A DNA stretch of 41,003 nucleotides, from the NCBI RefSeq assembly GCF_003002025.1, contig NZ_PVZB01000044.1, positions 1-41,003 on the forward strand. The letters are read 5' to 3'. This document shows positions 8,047-15,877 of the stretch, one piece after another. Under the pieces are notes generated by a model, which was given only the letters and a program-made list of their open reading frames with translations, did not search any database and was not told the origin of the DNA. The DNA comes from Paraburkholderia sp. BL25I1N1 (GTDB lineage Bacteria; Pseudomonadota; Gammaproteobacteria; Burkholderiales; Burkholderiaceae). The position numbers and the translations under genes are program-made. The first letter of the stretch is position 1. Every line of letters starts with the position of its first letter.

Positions 8047-9924
8047 TCACGAAGCCCGCGTCGCCGAGGCTACGCTATGCAACGCCGGCGCGGCAGCCGG
8101 CTGATACTCCGGCACCCAGCGCCGCAGATCGCGGCGCACCTCCTGGTCGCTTGGCACACGATGCTGCATCAGCCAGGGCAGCAGTTCGTCGAGGAGATTG
8201 TCGGGCGCTTCACGCGCCTGCGCGATGCGCAGCTTGGGATGCGGCGTGCGCGTGGTCGCTTCGTCGTCGGCCAGCAGTTCCTCATAGAGCTTCTCGCCGG
8301 GACGCAGGCCCGTGAAGACAATACGGATGTGCTCCTCGCTGAAGCCATACAGGCGGATCAGGTCACGCGCCAGATCGACGATCTTCACCGGCTCGCCCAT
8401 ATCGAGAATGAAGATCTCGCCGCCGTGCCCCATGCTCGACGCTTGCAGCACGAGTTGCGACGCCTCGGGGATCGTCATGAAAAAGCGCGTGATCTCCGGA
8501 TGGGTGACCGTAACCGGCCCACCTTTCGCGATCTGTTGCTGAAACTTGGGAATCACACTGCCCGCGCTGCCGAGTACATTGCCGAACCGCACCGTTTCGA
8601 ACTGCGTGCGCGTGCTGGTCTGCTGCAGCGCCTGGCAGGCCATCTCCGCGAGGCGCTTGCTCGCGCCCATCACGTTGGTCGGGTTCACTGCCTTGTCGGT
8701 GGAGATCAGCACGAAATGCTTCACGTCGTGACGAATCGCCGCGCGTGCGACACGGTATGTGCCCAGCACGTTGTTGCGCACCGCCTGCCATGCATTCAGC
8801 TCCTCCATCAACGGCACGTGCTTGTAGGCCGCGGCGTGAAAGAGAATGTGCGGCGTGTAGCGCGAGAGCACCTGATCGAGCAGCAAGGAATCTTTGGCGT
8901 CGCCGATCACCGGCACCACGGAGAGCTTCGGAAAGCGCTCATGCAGTTCTTCCGCGAGACGGTACATCGCGTATTCGGACAGATCGAACGCGATCAATTG
9001 CGCGGGTTCGAAGCGCAGAATCTGGCGGCACAGCTCCGAGCCGATCGAGCCGCCCGCGCCCGTCACCATCACCACGCGGCCGCTCAACAGCGCTTCGACG
9101 TGCGGCATGTCGATACGTACCGGTTCGCGCCCGAGCAGGTCTTCGAGATCGATCTGACGCACGCGCGACAGGAACGCTTCGCCTTGCGTGAGCGTGGTCA
9201 ACGCGGGCAGCACCATGGCCCGCACGCCGGCGCGCACGCACAGCGTTGCCACGCGGCGTTGCGCATCGACCGACGCCGACGGAATCGCGATGATCGCGTG
9301 CTCGACCTTCATGTCCGAAGCCCAGTGCTGCAGATCGCTGATTGGCCCCCACACCTTGTAACCGTAGATTTCGCGGCCCTGCTTCGCGGGGTCGTCGTCG
9401 AGCAGGCCCACCAGCCGCCATTCGCTCGAACGCGACAGTTCGCGCGCCAGGCTCGCGCCCGCATTGCCCGCGCCGAGCACCACCACCGGCTTGCCCTGTC
9501 CGACGAGGCCGCCGTACAGATAGAACTCCTTGGAAGCGCGATAGAGCGCGCGCGAGCCGCCCATGGCGAGGAACAACAGAAGCGGAGAAACAGCGAGTAC
9601 GGAGCGCGGAATGATGGGATGCGGTTGGGCCATGACGGCCACCATCATCATCACGAATGCGCCGGCCAGCACGGCTTTGGCGATGCGCATCAGGTCCGGC
9701 AGGCTCGCAAACACCCACATGCCCCGATAGAGGCCGAAGATGCGGAACATCACACCGTAGACGGGGAGCACCCAGATGAGGGTTCGGACGGCGCCGGACC
9801 AGAACTCGACCGGAACGTAGCCATTGAAGCGGATCAGATATGCCGCGAGCCAGGTGCCCGCGACTGCGCAAAGGTCGAAGGCGAAAGCGCTAAATGATAG
9901 CCATGAGGCTTTGTGTCGAAGCAT
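8047..9924 (-). CDS. wbpM: Membrane nucleotide-sugar 4,6-dehydratase (WbpM/CapD/WbiI family)
   Basis: A 625-residue inner-membrane enzyme expected to convert UDP-GlcNAc to UDP-4-keto-6-deoxy-GlcNAc, feeding QuiNAc or FucNAc synthesis. About four N-terminal membrane spans (to residue ~125) are followed by a CoA-binding-like Rossmann domain (VVLGAGNAGAS near 148-158). The catalytic SDR domain then follows, with TGAGGSIGSE at about 288-297 and STDKAVNPTNVMGASK at 408-423. The S-M-K triad, with Met in place of the usual Tyr, is the hallmark of WbpM-type large dehydratases. The length fits the family. An ATG at 9924 with GAGG ten bases upstream is used. A GTG at 9933 overlapping the previous stop codon (GTGA) is an alternative adding three residues. 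It is the last gene of the 12767-8047 operon and ends at the bidirectional terminator. In Burkholderia O-antigen loci the equivalent is called wbiI. Confidence 0.94.
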   Translation of the reverse strand: MLRHKASWLSFSAFAFDLCAVAGTWLAAYLIRFNGYVPVEFWSGAVRTLIWVLPVYGVMFRIFGLYRGMWVFASLPDLMRIAKAVLAGAFVMMMVAVMAQPHPIIPRSVLAVSPLLLFLAMGGSRALYRASKEFYLYGGLVGQGKPVVVLGAGNAGASLARELSRSSEWRLVGLLDDDPAKQGREIYGYKVWGPISDLQHWASDMKVEHAIIAIPSASVDAQRRVATLCVRAGVRAMVLPALTTLTQGEAFLSRVRQIDLEDLLGREPVRIDMPHVEALLSGRVVMVTGAGGSIGSELCRQILRFEPAQLIAFDLSEYAMYRLAEELHERFPKLSVVPVIGDAKDSLLLDQVLSRYTPHILFHAAAYKHVPLMEELNAWQAVRNNVLGTYRVARAAIRHDVKHFVLISTDKAVNPTNVMGASKRLAEMACQALQQTSTRTQFETVRFGNVLGSAGSVIPKFQQQIAKGGPVTVTHPEITRFFMTIPEASQLVLQASSMGHGGEIFILDMGEPVKIVDLARDLIRLYGFSEEHIRIVFTGLRPGEKLYEELLADDEATTRTPHPKLRIAQAREAPDNLLDELLPWLMQHRVPSDQEVRRDLRRWVPEYQPAAAPALHSVASATRAS

Positions 9925-9929
9925 CGGCG

Positions 9930-10961
9930 TCACACCTCAGGTTGTTCGGAAACTGCTATCCGGAATCGACGCCAGCGTGAATCGACTCCGATACCCATCA
10001 ATACCAGTACGATCACCCATGCACCCACGCTACACCATTGAAGCGCTGAAGGCCAGCCAAGCGACACGACAGCAAGTATTATACCAGCCGCCATTACTGC
10101 ATACCATAGGATGGCCGTCTTCGAATGCCCGAGCCCGTACTGGACCATGCGTTGGTAGTAGTGCTCGCGGTGTGCCTGCCAGATTTTCTCGCCGCGCAGG
10201 AGCCGCCGTAGCAGTGTGACCGACGCGTCGCCGATGAACGGCGAAAACACCAGCGCCGGAAACCAGATCGGCCAGACGCCGTCACTCCAGCCCCAATAGC
10301 CGAAAGCGCCCGCCAGGAAGCCGAGCGGAATCGACCCGGCGTCGCCGAGGAAGATTTTTGCCGGGTGGAAGTTGAAGATCAGAAAGCCCGCGGCCGCGCC
10401 CGCCACGGCGGCCGAGGCCCACGTGAGTTCCGGCGACGGATGCGCGGTGAGCGCGGCCCCGGCAGCGTAGCCCGCGAAGCCGAACAGCGTCATGCCGCCG
10501 GCAAGGCCGTCCGCACCGTCCATAAAATTGTAAAGATTGACCAGCCAGAGCAGTAAAAACGACAAGGCCGCCAGCAGCCAGAGCGGCGCCGACGCGGGGT
10601 GCGCCCAGACGAAAATCGCCACCGCGGCCAGGTGCGCCGCGAACCGGACCCGCGCGGGCAGGCCGCGCCGGTCGTCGATCTGCGAGACCGCCGCCAGCAC
10701 CGCGGCGCACAGCGCGGCAAGCCAGAGATGTGGCGCGACGACAAGCGTCCCCACGACCACCACCGGAACGATGCCCCAACCGCCCACCCGCGGCGTGGGC
10801 CGTGTGTGCAACGAGCGGTCGTTGGGAATGTCGGTGGCCAGACGCCACGCGAGGCCGGTCCTGAGCAGCGTCCACAGGATCGCCGCGCAGGCACAAGCAG
10901 AGCCGAGCGCGATCAGGATCACGGTCGTCCAGCCCGGCATCGTGGAATGGGACATCAGCAT
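9930..10961 (-). CDS. wbpL: WbpL-type undecaprenyl-phosphate HexNAc-1-P transferase
   Basis: A 343-residue polytopic membrane transferase of the WecA/WbpL (PNPT) family that initiates the lipid-linked O-unit with a HexNAc-1-phosphate. The motifs are clear: NDRSLHTRPTPRVGGWG (about 47-63), the metal/lipid-phosphate site IDDRRGLPAR (95-104), NFMDGADGLAGG (145-156), IFLGDAGSIPLGF (203-215) and the C-terminal HREHYYQRMV loop typical of WbpL. The start at 10961 has GAGG five bases upstream and lies seven bases after the previous stop codon. Being next to the reductase and the 4,6-dehydratase suggests the substrate is UDP-QuiNAc or UDP-FucNAc, as for Pseudomonas WbpL and Rhizobium WreU. That specificity is inference. 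The Burkholderia counterpart is wbiH. Confidence 0.93.
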   Translation of the reverse strand: MLMSHSTMPGWTTVILIALGSACACAAILWTLLRTGLAWRLATDIPNDRSLHTRPTPRVGGWGIVPVVVVGTLVVAPHLWLAALCAAVLAAVSQIDDRRGLPARVRFAAHLAAVAIFVWAHPASAPLWLLAALSFLLLWLVNLYNFMDGADGLAGGMTLFGFAGYAAGAALTAHPSPELTWASAAVAGAAAGFLIFNFHPAKIFLGDAGSIPLGFLAGAFGYWGWSDGVWPIWFPALVFSPFIGDASVTLLRRLLRGEKIWQAHREHYYQRMVQYGLGHSKTAILWYAVMAAGIILAVVSLGWPSALQWCSVGAWVIVLVLMGIGVDSRWRRFRIAVSEQPEV

Positions 10962-10968
10962 GCGTGCC

Positions 10969-11925
10969 TCAATGCGTGGATCGGTACCAGTGGGCTGTCG
11001 CGGCCAGCCCTTCTTCGGTGGAATGCGGCGCCTGCCAGCCCAGCACCGTGCGAATCCGGCTGGTGTCGAGCTGCAATGAGCCGACCAGCCGGTCTACTTG
11101 CGCCGTGCGCCCGGTCAGGCGGCCGGCGAGGCGCAGCCAGCTCTCAGGCACGGGCAGCAAACGCGCGGGCCGGCCAAGGTGGCGGCCAAGCGCGCGCGCC
11201 AGTTCGGCGATCGTCAACGCGTCATCGTCCGCAACGTGGAAGCACTGCTGGGCCGCGCGCGCGTCGGTCGCGCAATGCACTAAAGCGTCCGCGAGATTGT
11301 CGACATAGATGAGGCTCCGTCTTGCACGAAGCGCGCCGAGCGGCAGCGGTACGCCCTTCCATACGGCGCTCATCAGGCTCAGGAAATTAGCCCGCACGTC
11401 CGGACCATAAACCAGCGGCGGGCGCACGATCACGATCTCGAGGCCGGTCTCCGCACCCAGGCGGATCAGCGCTTCTTCGGCAGCGAGTTTCGAGCGACCG
11501 TACGGATCATGCGGCGCCGGCGAATCGTCTTCGCGCACCGGGCGGCCCGAATCGGCTTCGGTCATCGCCTTGATGCTGCTGACGAAGACAAAGCGCCGCA
11601 CGCCGTGCCGCCGCGCGGCGCGCGCGACACGCAGCGTGCCCTCGACATTGGTCGCCTGGAACGCAGCCTCTGGATCGGCGGCATCCTCGAGCATGACATG
11701 CACGCGCGCCGCCAGATGCACGACGCAATCCACCTGCAATGCGGCCGGCCAGCCTGCGTCGATACCCGCGAAATTCACGCTGGGGGCGACCCATTCGTGC
11801 ACGCCGCGTTCTGGCTGCATCTCACGCCGCACAAGGCCGGTGACCGTGTTGCCGGAGTCACGCAACGCACGGCACAGCGCGCGGCCCACAAAGCCGTTGG
11901 CGCCGGTAACGAGCACCCGGCTCAT
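10969..11925 (-). CDS. wbpV: NAD-dependent sugar epimerase/4-reductase (WbpV/WbiG type)
   Basis: A 318-residue cytoplasmic extended-SDR enzyme. The NAD(P)-binding motif VLVTGANGFVGRAL is at the N-terminus, VFVSSIKA supplies the catalytic Ser, and DPYGRSKLAAEEAL supplies the Tyr-xxx-Lys pair near residue 145. Proteins of this type next to WbpL and WbpM reduce the 4-keto sugar made by the dehydratase to UDP-QuiNAc (WbpV, WreQ) or epimerise a HexNAc. Which reaction occurs here cannot be told from sequence. The ATG at 11925 overlaps the upstream stop codon as ATGA and has GGAAG five bases before it, so translation is probably coupled to the glycosyltransferase upstream. A GTG two codons earlier is less likely. 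Confidence 0.88.
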   Translation of the reverse strand: MSRVLVTGANGFVGRALCRALRDSGNTVTGLVRREMQPERGVHEWVAPSVNFAGIDAGWPAALQVDCVVHLAARVHVMLEDAADPEAAFQATNVEGTLRVARAARRHGVRRFVFVSSIKAMTEADSGRPVREDDSPAPHDPYGRSKLAAEEALIRLGAETGLEIVIVRPPLVYGPDVRANFLSLMSAVWKGVPLPLGALRARRSLIYVDNLADALVHCATDARAAQQCFHVADDDALTIAELARALGRHLGRPARLLPVPESWLRLAGRLTGRTAQVDRLVGSLQLDTSRIRTVLGWQAPHSTEEGLAATAHWYRSTH

Positions 11926-12767
11926 AGCCACTTCCAGCCGAACCGGTCGAAGAACTTGTACGCCGAAGACATGAACATGCGGATATGCACGGAGCCCTTG
12001 CGTGCCGCGCCGCCGCCGTGATGCAACACGCGCACCGCGGGCGCGTAGACGACACGGGTGACGTCATGCGCGCGAAGACTCAGATCATAGTCCTCGAAGT
12101 AGAGGAAATAACGGGCGTCGAAGCCCGCCAACTGCTTCAAGGCCGTCATGCGAAACAGCATGAAACAACCGCTGACGATCGGCGGATCCCACACTGTGTC
12201 CCGCGCATTGATCCGGTCGCGCATCTCATAGCGCGCGAGTCGACGGACAAACAGCCGACGCATTCCCGAGGGCAAAAAGCCGCGTACAAACAGATCGAGC
12301 AAGGTAGGGTAACGCCGGCACAAGAACTGTTGCTCGCCATGCTCGTCGCCGATCCATGGCGTGATGAGGCCGGCTTCGGGATGCGCATCGAAAAAATCGA
12401 GCGCTTCGCGAAGCGCGTCGCTCGCCAGATCGATGTCGGGATTCAGCACCAGGTGATAGCGGCTGGCACTGCGTTCGATTGCCAGATTGTGGCCCCGGCC
12501 GTAGCCCACGTTTCCCTGTCCCGCAATGATCGTACAAACGATGCCGCGAGCCCCGACTTCCTCTAGCGTTGCCGGGATGTCGGGCAGGCCGCCGTTGTCC
12601 ACCAGATATAGCGTCACCGGGAGTTGCGGTCGGCTGACGTGCAGCGCATCGCACGCGGCGGCAAGCCCCGAGAGCGTGGACACCAGCTGTTCTGTATCCG
12701 GGTTGTAGACCACCACCGACACGGACAACCCGTCGGACAGGGGATGCAGAGTGCGCGTTTCTTTCAT
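11922..12767 (-). CDS. GT2 glycosyltransferase, rhamnosyltransferase-like
   Basis: A 281-residue cytoplasmic GT-A-fold glycosyltransferase. The N-terminal strand VSVVVYNPDTEQL, the nucleotide-binding LVDNGG, the GNVGYGRGHNLAI block and the DXD-like LNPDIDL show family GT2. The C-terminal WDPPIVSGCFMLFR and FLYFEDYDLSLRAH are typical of the WbbL/rhamnosyltransferase branch, where the Glu-Asp pair sits near the catalytic base. It is the first gene of the operon that also makes the initiating HexNAc, so it may add the second sugar, perhaps L-rhamnose from the rml pathway. The ATG at 12767 has no strong ribosome site. Its upstream region contains the repeats and palindrome described separately. 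Confidence 0.9.
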   Translation of the reverse strand: MKETRTLHPLSDGLSVSVVVYNPDTEQLVSTLSGLAAACDALHVSRPQLPVTLYLVDNGGLPDIPATLEEVGARGIVCTIIAGQGNVGYGRGHNLAIERSASRYHLVLNPDIDLASDALREALDFFDAHPEAGLITPWIGDEHGEQQFLCRRYPTLLDLFVRGFLPSGMRRLFVRRLARYEMRDRINARDTVWDPPIVSGCFMLFRMTALKQLAGFDARYFLYFEDYDLSLRAHDVTRVVYAPAVRVLHHGGGAARKGSVHIRMFMSSAYKFFDRFGWKWL

Positions 12768-12788
12768 GTAGAACTGCGTGCCTTATCG

Positions 12789-12825
12789 TGGGCACTTCGG
12801 TGGGCACATCGGATGGGCACTTCGA
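12789..12825. repeat. Three direct repeats of TGGGCACWTCGR
   Basis: Units start at 12789, 12801 and 12814 and read TGGGCACTTCGG, TGGGCACATCGG and TGGGCACTTCGA. The spacing is 12 and 13 bases. They lie 22-58 bases upstream of the GT2 start codon at 12767, within its expected leader or promoter. They could be iterons for a regulator or a slipped-strand duplication. They are too short and degenerate to decide. Confidence 0.55.
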
Positions 12826-12833
12826 AAGCCGAC

Positions 12834-12849
12834 GTTGCGTAGACGCAAC
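12834..12849. promoter_or_regulatory. Perfect palindrome GTTGCGT-AG-ACGCAAC
   Basis: A 7-bp inverted repeat with a two-base spacer, directly next to the three direct repeats and 67 bases from the GT2 start codon. A short perfect dyad in the divergent promoter region is the usual form of a dimeric repressor or activator site. No family-specific consensus was recognised. Confidence 0.4.
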
Positions 12850-13132
12850 AAACCCGAAGTTTGCTCAAATTTTCGCGGTTCGGCAACCCGTCTTTCCCTT
12901 TGTTACGCCCGATACGATTCCGTTAAGCGCCATTTGACACGCTTTGATTCGGGTCTTCCGCCTCAGAATCAATCACTTTACCTGTAAGGTTGTGCGCGTT
13001 ATCGCAGAATAGTAAAGTAACGCCGCCAAACTCCGGCCGCGTGTTACCGGACGAGATTCGGGCTTCAGCGCAGCGCCACAGACGGCAGCCGTCCGCTCAA
13101 CAAATCTGACAACCGCCCTCAGGGCAGAATGA

Positions 13133-14557
13133 ATGCGCAGCAGACCACTCGTCGTCGACCTCGACGGCACATTGATTCGCTCAGACATCCTGATCGAGTC
13201 TGGATTTGCCTATCTGAAGGCCGCCCCGCAACGCTTTTATGAGCCGCTGCTGTGGCTCGCGCGCGGCGGCAAGCCGGGTTTGAAAGCGGGCCTCGCCGAC
13301 GCGACGAACGTGGACGTCGCCGTGCTGCCCTACGACGCCACCGTCCTGCAATGGCTGAAGGTTGAACGCGACGCCGGCCGCTCGCTGGTGCTGGCCACGG
13401 CAAGCCACGAACGTTATGCGCAGGCCATCTCGGCCCATCTCGGCATTTTCGACAGGACGTTCGCAACGAACGGCAGCATCAACCTGTCCGCTCACAACAA
13501 GCGCGATACGCTGGTCGCCGAGTACGGCGAAAAAGGCTTCGACTACGCCGGAAATTCGCACGACGACCTGGCGGTCTGGCAATCCGCCGACCGCGCGTAC
13601 GTGGTGAATCCGTCCAACGGGGTGGAACGCGCGGCGCGCAAGATCGGCAATGTGGAGCGGGTGATCGAATCACGCCCGCCCGCCACGAAGACGTGGGCCA
13701 AATCCTTGCGCCTGCATCAGTGGCTGAAGAACCTTTTGATCTTCTTGCCGCTGCTGGCCGCACATAAGTTGTCTTCCCCTGAACTGACTCTCGCTGCTCT
13801 GCTGGCGTTTCTCACGTTCGGCCTGTGCGCCTCAAGTGTCTATCTGCTCAACGACCTGCTCGATCTCGAAGACGACCGTCATCACCCCGTCAAACGCAAA
13901 CGTCCGCTCGCTTCCGGCGCACTGCCGCTCACATGGGGACTCGCGCTCTTTCCTGTCTTGCTGGTGGTCGCGTTCGTCACGGCGTGGTTTTTCCTGCCTT
14001 GGCAATTCTGCGCGGCGCTGTTCGGCTATTACGTATTGACGCTGGCGTACTCCACGTTCCTGAAACGCCAGGTGATGGTCGACGTGGTGGTGCTGGCCAT
14101 GCTGTATACGATGCGCATCATCGCCGGAACGGCGGCGGTCGACGCGCAACTGACCTTCTGGCTGCTCGCCTTCTCGATGTTCATCTTCCTGAGCCTCGCG
14201 CTCGTCAAGCGCTACGCCGAACTGCATTCGATGAAAGCGCGCGGCCTCGTCAAGACGCGCGGGCGCGGCTATGTGGCGAGCGACCTGTCGCTCATCTCAT
14301 CGCTTGGAACCTCGTCCGGCTATCTGGCCGTGCTCGTGCTTGCGCTCTATATTCAGGACGCGAAAACCGCCGGCATGTACCGCCATCCGCAAGTCATCTG
14401 GCTCGCCTGTCCGCTGCTGCTCTATTGGGTCAGCCGCACCTGGATCATCGCGCATCGCGGTCTGATGCACGACGATCCGATTGTCTTCGCGGCGCGCGAC
14501 CGGGTCAGCCTCGCAGTCGTCGTGCTGTGCGGCCTGATTTTCTGGGCCGCGATCTAG
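13133..14557 (+). CDS. HAD phosphatase-UbiA fusion, probable polyprenyl-P phosphoribosyltransferase
   Basis: A 474-residue two-domain protein. Residues 1-180 form a HAD-type hydrolase with motif I DLDGT (9-13), the motif II threonine in LATAS (87-91), a lysine near 123 and motif IV GNSHDD (140-145). Residues 185-474 are a UbiA-family membrane prenyltransferase with about nine spans and the Asp-rich NDLLDLEDDRHHPVKRKRP (240-258). This motif closely resembles that of mycobacterial DPPR synthase (Rv3806c) rather than menaquinone or haem enzymes. It is expected to attach phosphoribose from PRPP to a polyprenyl phosphate. The HAD domain may then remove the 5-phosphate, a step done by a separate enzyme in mycobacteria. 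It is the first gene of a tight plus-strand operon; the DprE1-like gene begins three bases after its stop codon. The UbiA/HAD families are certain. The substrate is inferred from the neighbours. Confidence 0.9.
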   Translation: MRSRPLVVDLDGTLIRSDILIESGFAYLKAAPQRFYEPLLWLARGGKPGLKAGLADATNVDVAVLPYDATVLQWLKVERDAGRSLVLATASHERYAQAISAHLGIFDRTFATNGSINLSAHNKRDTLVAEYGEKGFDYAGNSHDDLAVWQSADRAYVVNPSNGVERAARKIGNVERVIESRPPATKTWAKSLRLHQWLKNLLIFLPLLAAHKLSSPELTLAALLAFLTFGLCASSVYLLNDLLDLEDDRHHPVKRKRPLASGALPLTWGLALFPVLLVVAFVTAWFFLPWQFCAALFGYYVLTLAYSTFLKRQVMVDVVVLAMLYTMRIIAGTAAVDAQLTFWLLAFSMFIFLSLALVKRYAELHSMKARGLVKTRGRGYVASDLSLISSLGTSSGYLAVLVLALYIQDAKTAGMYRHPQVIWLACPLLLYWVSRTWIIAHRGLMHDDPIVFAARDRVSLAVVVLCGLIFWAAI

Positions 14558-14560
14558 GCG

Positions 14561-15877
14561 ATGAGTCGAGTTCTGTCATGGGGACGTTACCCGCCAATAC
14601 CGCAGGAAGCGCATGCGATCGCATGGCGTGATGCCGCGCGCGCCACGTGGTCGGACGCGGCCGGGGAACACGGCACCACGCTCGCCTTCGGCAATGGCCG
14701 CAGCTACGGCGACAGTTGCCTCGCCGCCTCCGGCCATGTCGTGCAAACGCTGCCGCTCGACCGGCTGATTGCCGCCGACTGGCAAACCGGTGTGTTGCGC
14801 GCGGAACCCGGCGTCACGCTCGAGCAAATACTCGACGTCGCGATTCCACGCGGCTGGATGCTGCCGGTCACACCGGGCACGAAATACGCGACTTTAGGCG
14901 GAGCGATTGCCAACGACGTTCACGGCAAGAATCACCATGTGCGCGGCACCTTCGGCCGGCATGTGCGCCGCTTCGCGCTGGCGCGCAGCGACGGCTCACA
15001 GTTCGAGTGCTCGCCCGACGAGCAAGCCGAATTTTTCGCCGCCACGATCGGCGGCCTCGGGCTGACCGGGCTGATCCTGTGGGCGGAGATTCAGTTGATG
15101 CCGATCCGCTCGAGCCTGATCGACATGACCAGCATCCGCTTCGGCGATCTGGACGAGTTCTTCGCGTTGTCGGAAAGGCTCGACCCATTGCATGAATACA
15201 GTGTGGCGTGGGTGGATTGCCAAAGTCGCGGCTCGGCGCTCGGACGCGGTATCTTCATGGCCGGCGACCATGCGACGGATGGACCGCTCGAAGTCACGCG
15301 GCGAAAGAAGCGCACGGTCCCCTTCACGCTGCCGATTCCGGTGTTCAACCGCTTCACGTTGCGCGCGTTCAACGAGCTCTACTATCAGAAGCAGCAGCGC
15401 GGCGAAGTCGTCGCGCAGGTCGGTTACGACGCCTACTTCTACCCGCTGGACAGCTTGCTGGAATGGAATCGAATCTACGGGCGCGCGGGCTTTCAGCAAT
15501 ACCAATGCGTGGTGCCGCCGGCCACGGCGCGCGACGCGATCCGCGCGATTCTCGACGCGATTGCCGAAAGCGGCACGGGCTCATTTCTCGCCGTATTGAA
15601 ACGCTGCGGTGATTTGCGTTCGCCGGGCCTGTTGTCGTTTCCGATGGAAGGCACGTCCCTCGCTCTCGATTTCCCGCAGCGCGACGCATTGAATACCCGG
15701 CTCTTTGCGAATCTCGATGCCATCGTGCGCGAAGCCGGCGGCCGGATCTATCCGGCCAAAGACGCGCACATGCCCGGCGCCGACTTTCGCGCCGCTTACC
15801 CTCAATGGCAGCAACTCGAAGCGCTGCGCGACCCCGCGTTACTCTCGCGTTTCTGGGAACGGACCACACGAACATGA
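14561..15877 (+). CDS. dprE1: DprE1-like FAD-dependent polyprenylphosphoryl-ribose 2-oxidase
   Basis: A 438-residue flavoprotein of the VAO/FAD_binding_4 type. It is expected to oxidise the 2-OH of polyprenylphosphoryl-beta-D-ribose to the 2-keto form, the first half of the ribose-to-arabinose epimerisation. The FAD-binding GNGRSYGDS (44-52), TPGTKYATLGGAIANDVHG (104-122) and GKNHHVRGTFGRHV (122-135) follow the mycobacterial DprE1 pattern closely. The C-terminal segment carries a lysine in YPAKDA (K400) that aligns by eye with catalytic Lys418 of M. tuberculosis DprE1. Where the mycobacterial enzyme has the drug-reactive Cys387 (NICVDFP), this one has Ala368 (SLALDFP). The length matches the family (about 440-460). 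Its stop codon overlaps the next start as ATGA. Confidence 0.9.
   Translation: MSRVLSWGRYPPIPQEAHAIAWRDAARATWSDAAGEHGTTLAFGNGRSYGDSCLAASGHVVQTLPLDRLIAADWQTGVLRAEPGVTLEQILDVAIPRGWMLPVTPGTKYATLGGAIANDVHGKNHHVRGTFGRHVRRFALARSDGSQFECSPDEQAEFFAATIGGLGLTGLILWAEIQLMPIRSSLIDMTSIRFGDLDEFFALSERLDPLHEYSVAWVDCQSRGSALGRGIFMAGDHATDGPLEVTRRKKRTVPFTLPIPVFNRFTLRAFNELYYQKQQRGEVVAQVGYDAYFYPLDSLLEWNRIYGRAGFQQYQCVVPPATARDAIRAILDAIAESGTGSFLAVLKRCGDLRSPGLLSFPMEGTSLALDFPQRDALNTRLFANLDAIVREAGGRIYPAKDAHMPGADFRAAYPQWQQLEALRDPALLSRFWERTTRT

Larger units (their letters stand above)
12768..13132. other. Divergent intergenic region between two glycan operons
   Basis: These 365 bases separate the minus-strand WbpL/WbpM operon from the plus-strand arabinose-type operon and must contain both promoters. 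The centre (about 12860-13020) is less GC-rich than the genes. It holds TTGACA at 12934-12939 and several weak -10-like hexamers (CAGAAT at 12964 and 13005, TAAAGT at 13013), but no pair with both a good sequence and 16-18 base spacing. Three 12-base repeats and a 16-base palindrome lie close to the minus-strand gene. Confidence 0.5.

Noticed and set aside
7978..9897. A 639-codon plus-strand open frame antisense to wbpM
   Set aside because: It is a codon-bias artefact: Arg/His/Ala-rich, no motifs, and wholly inside a well-defined dehydratase gene.
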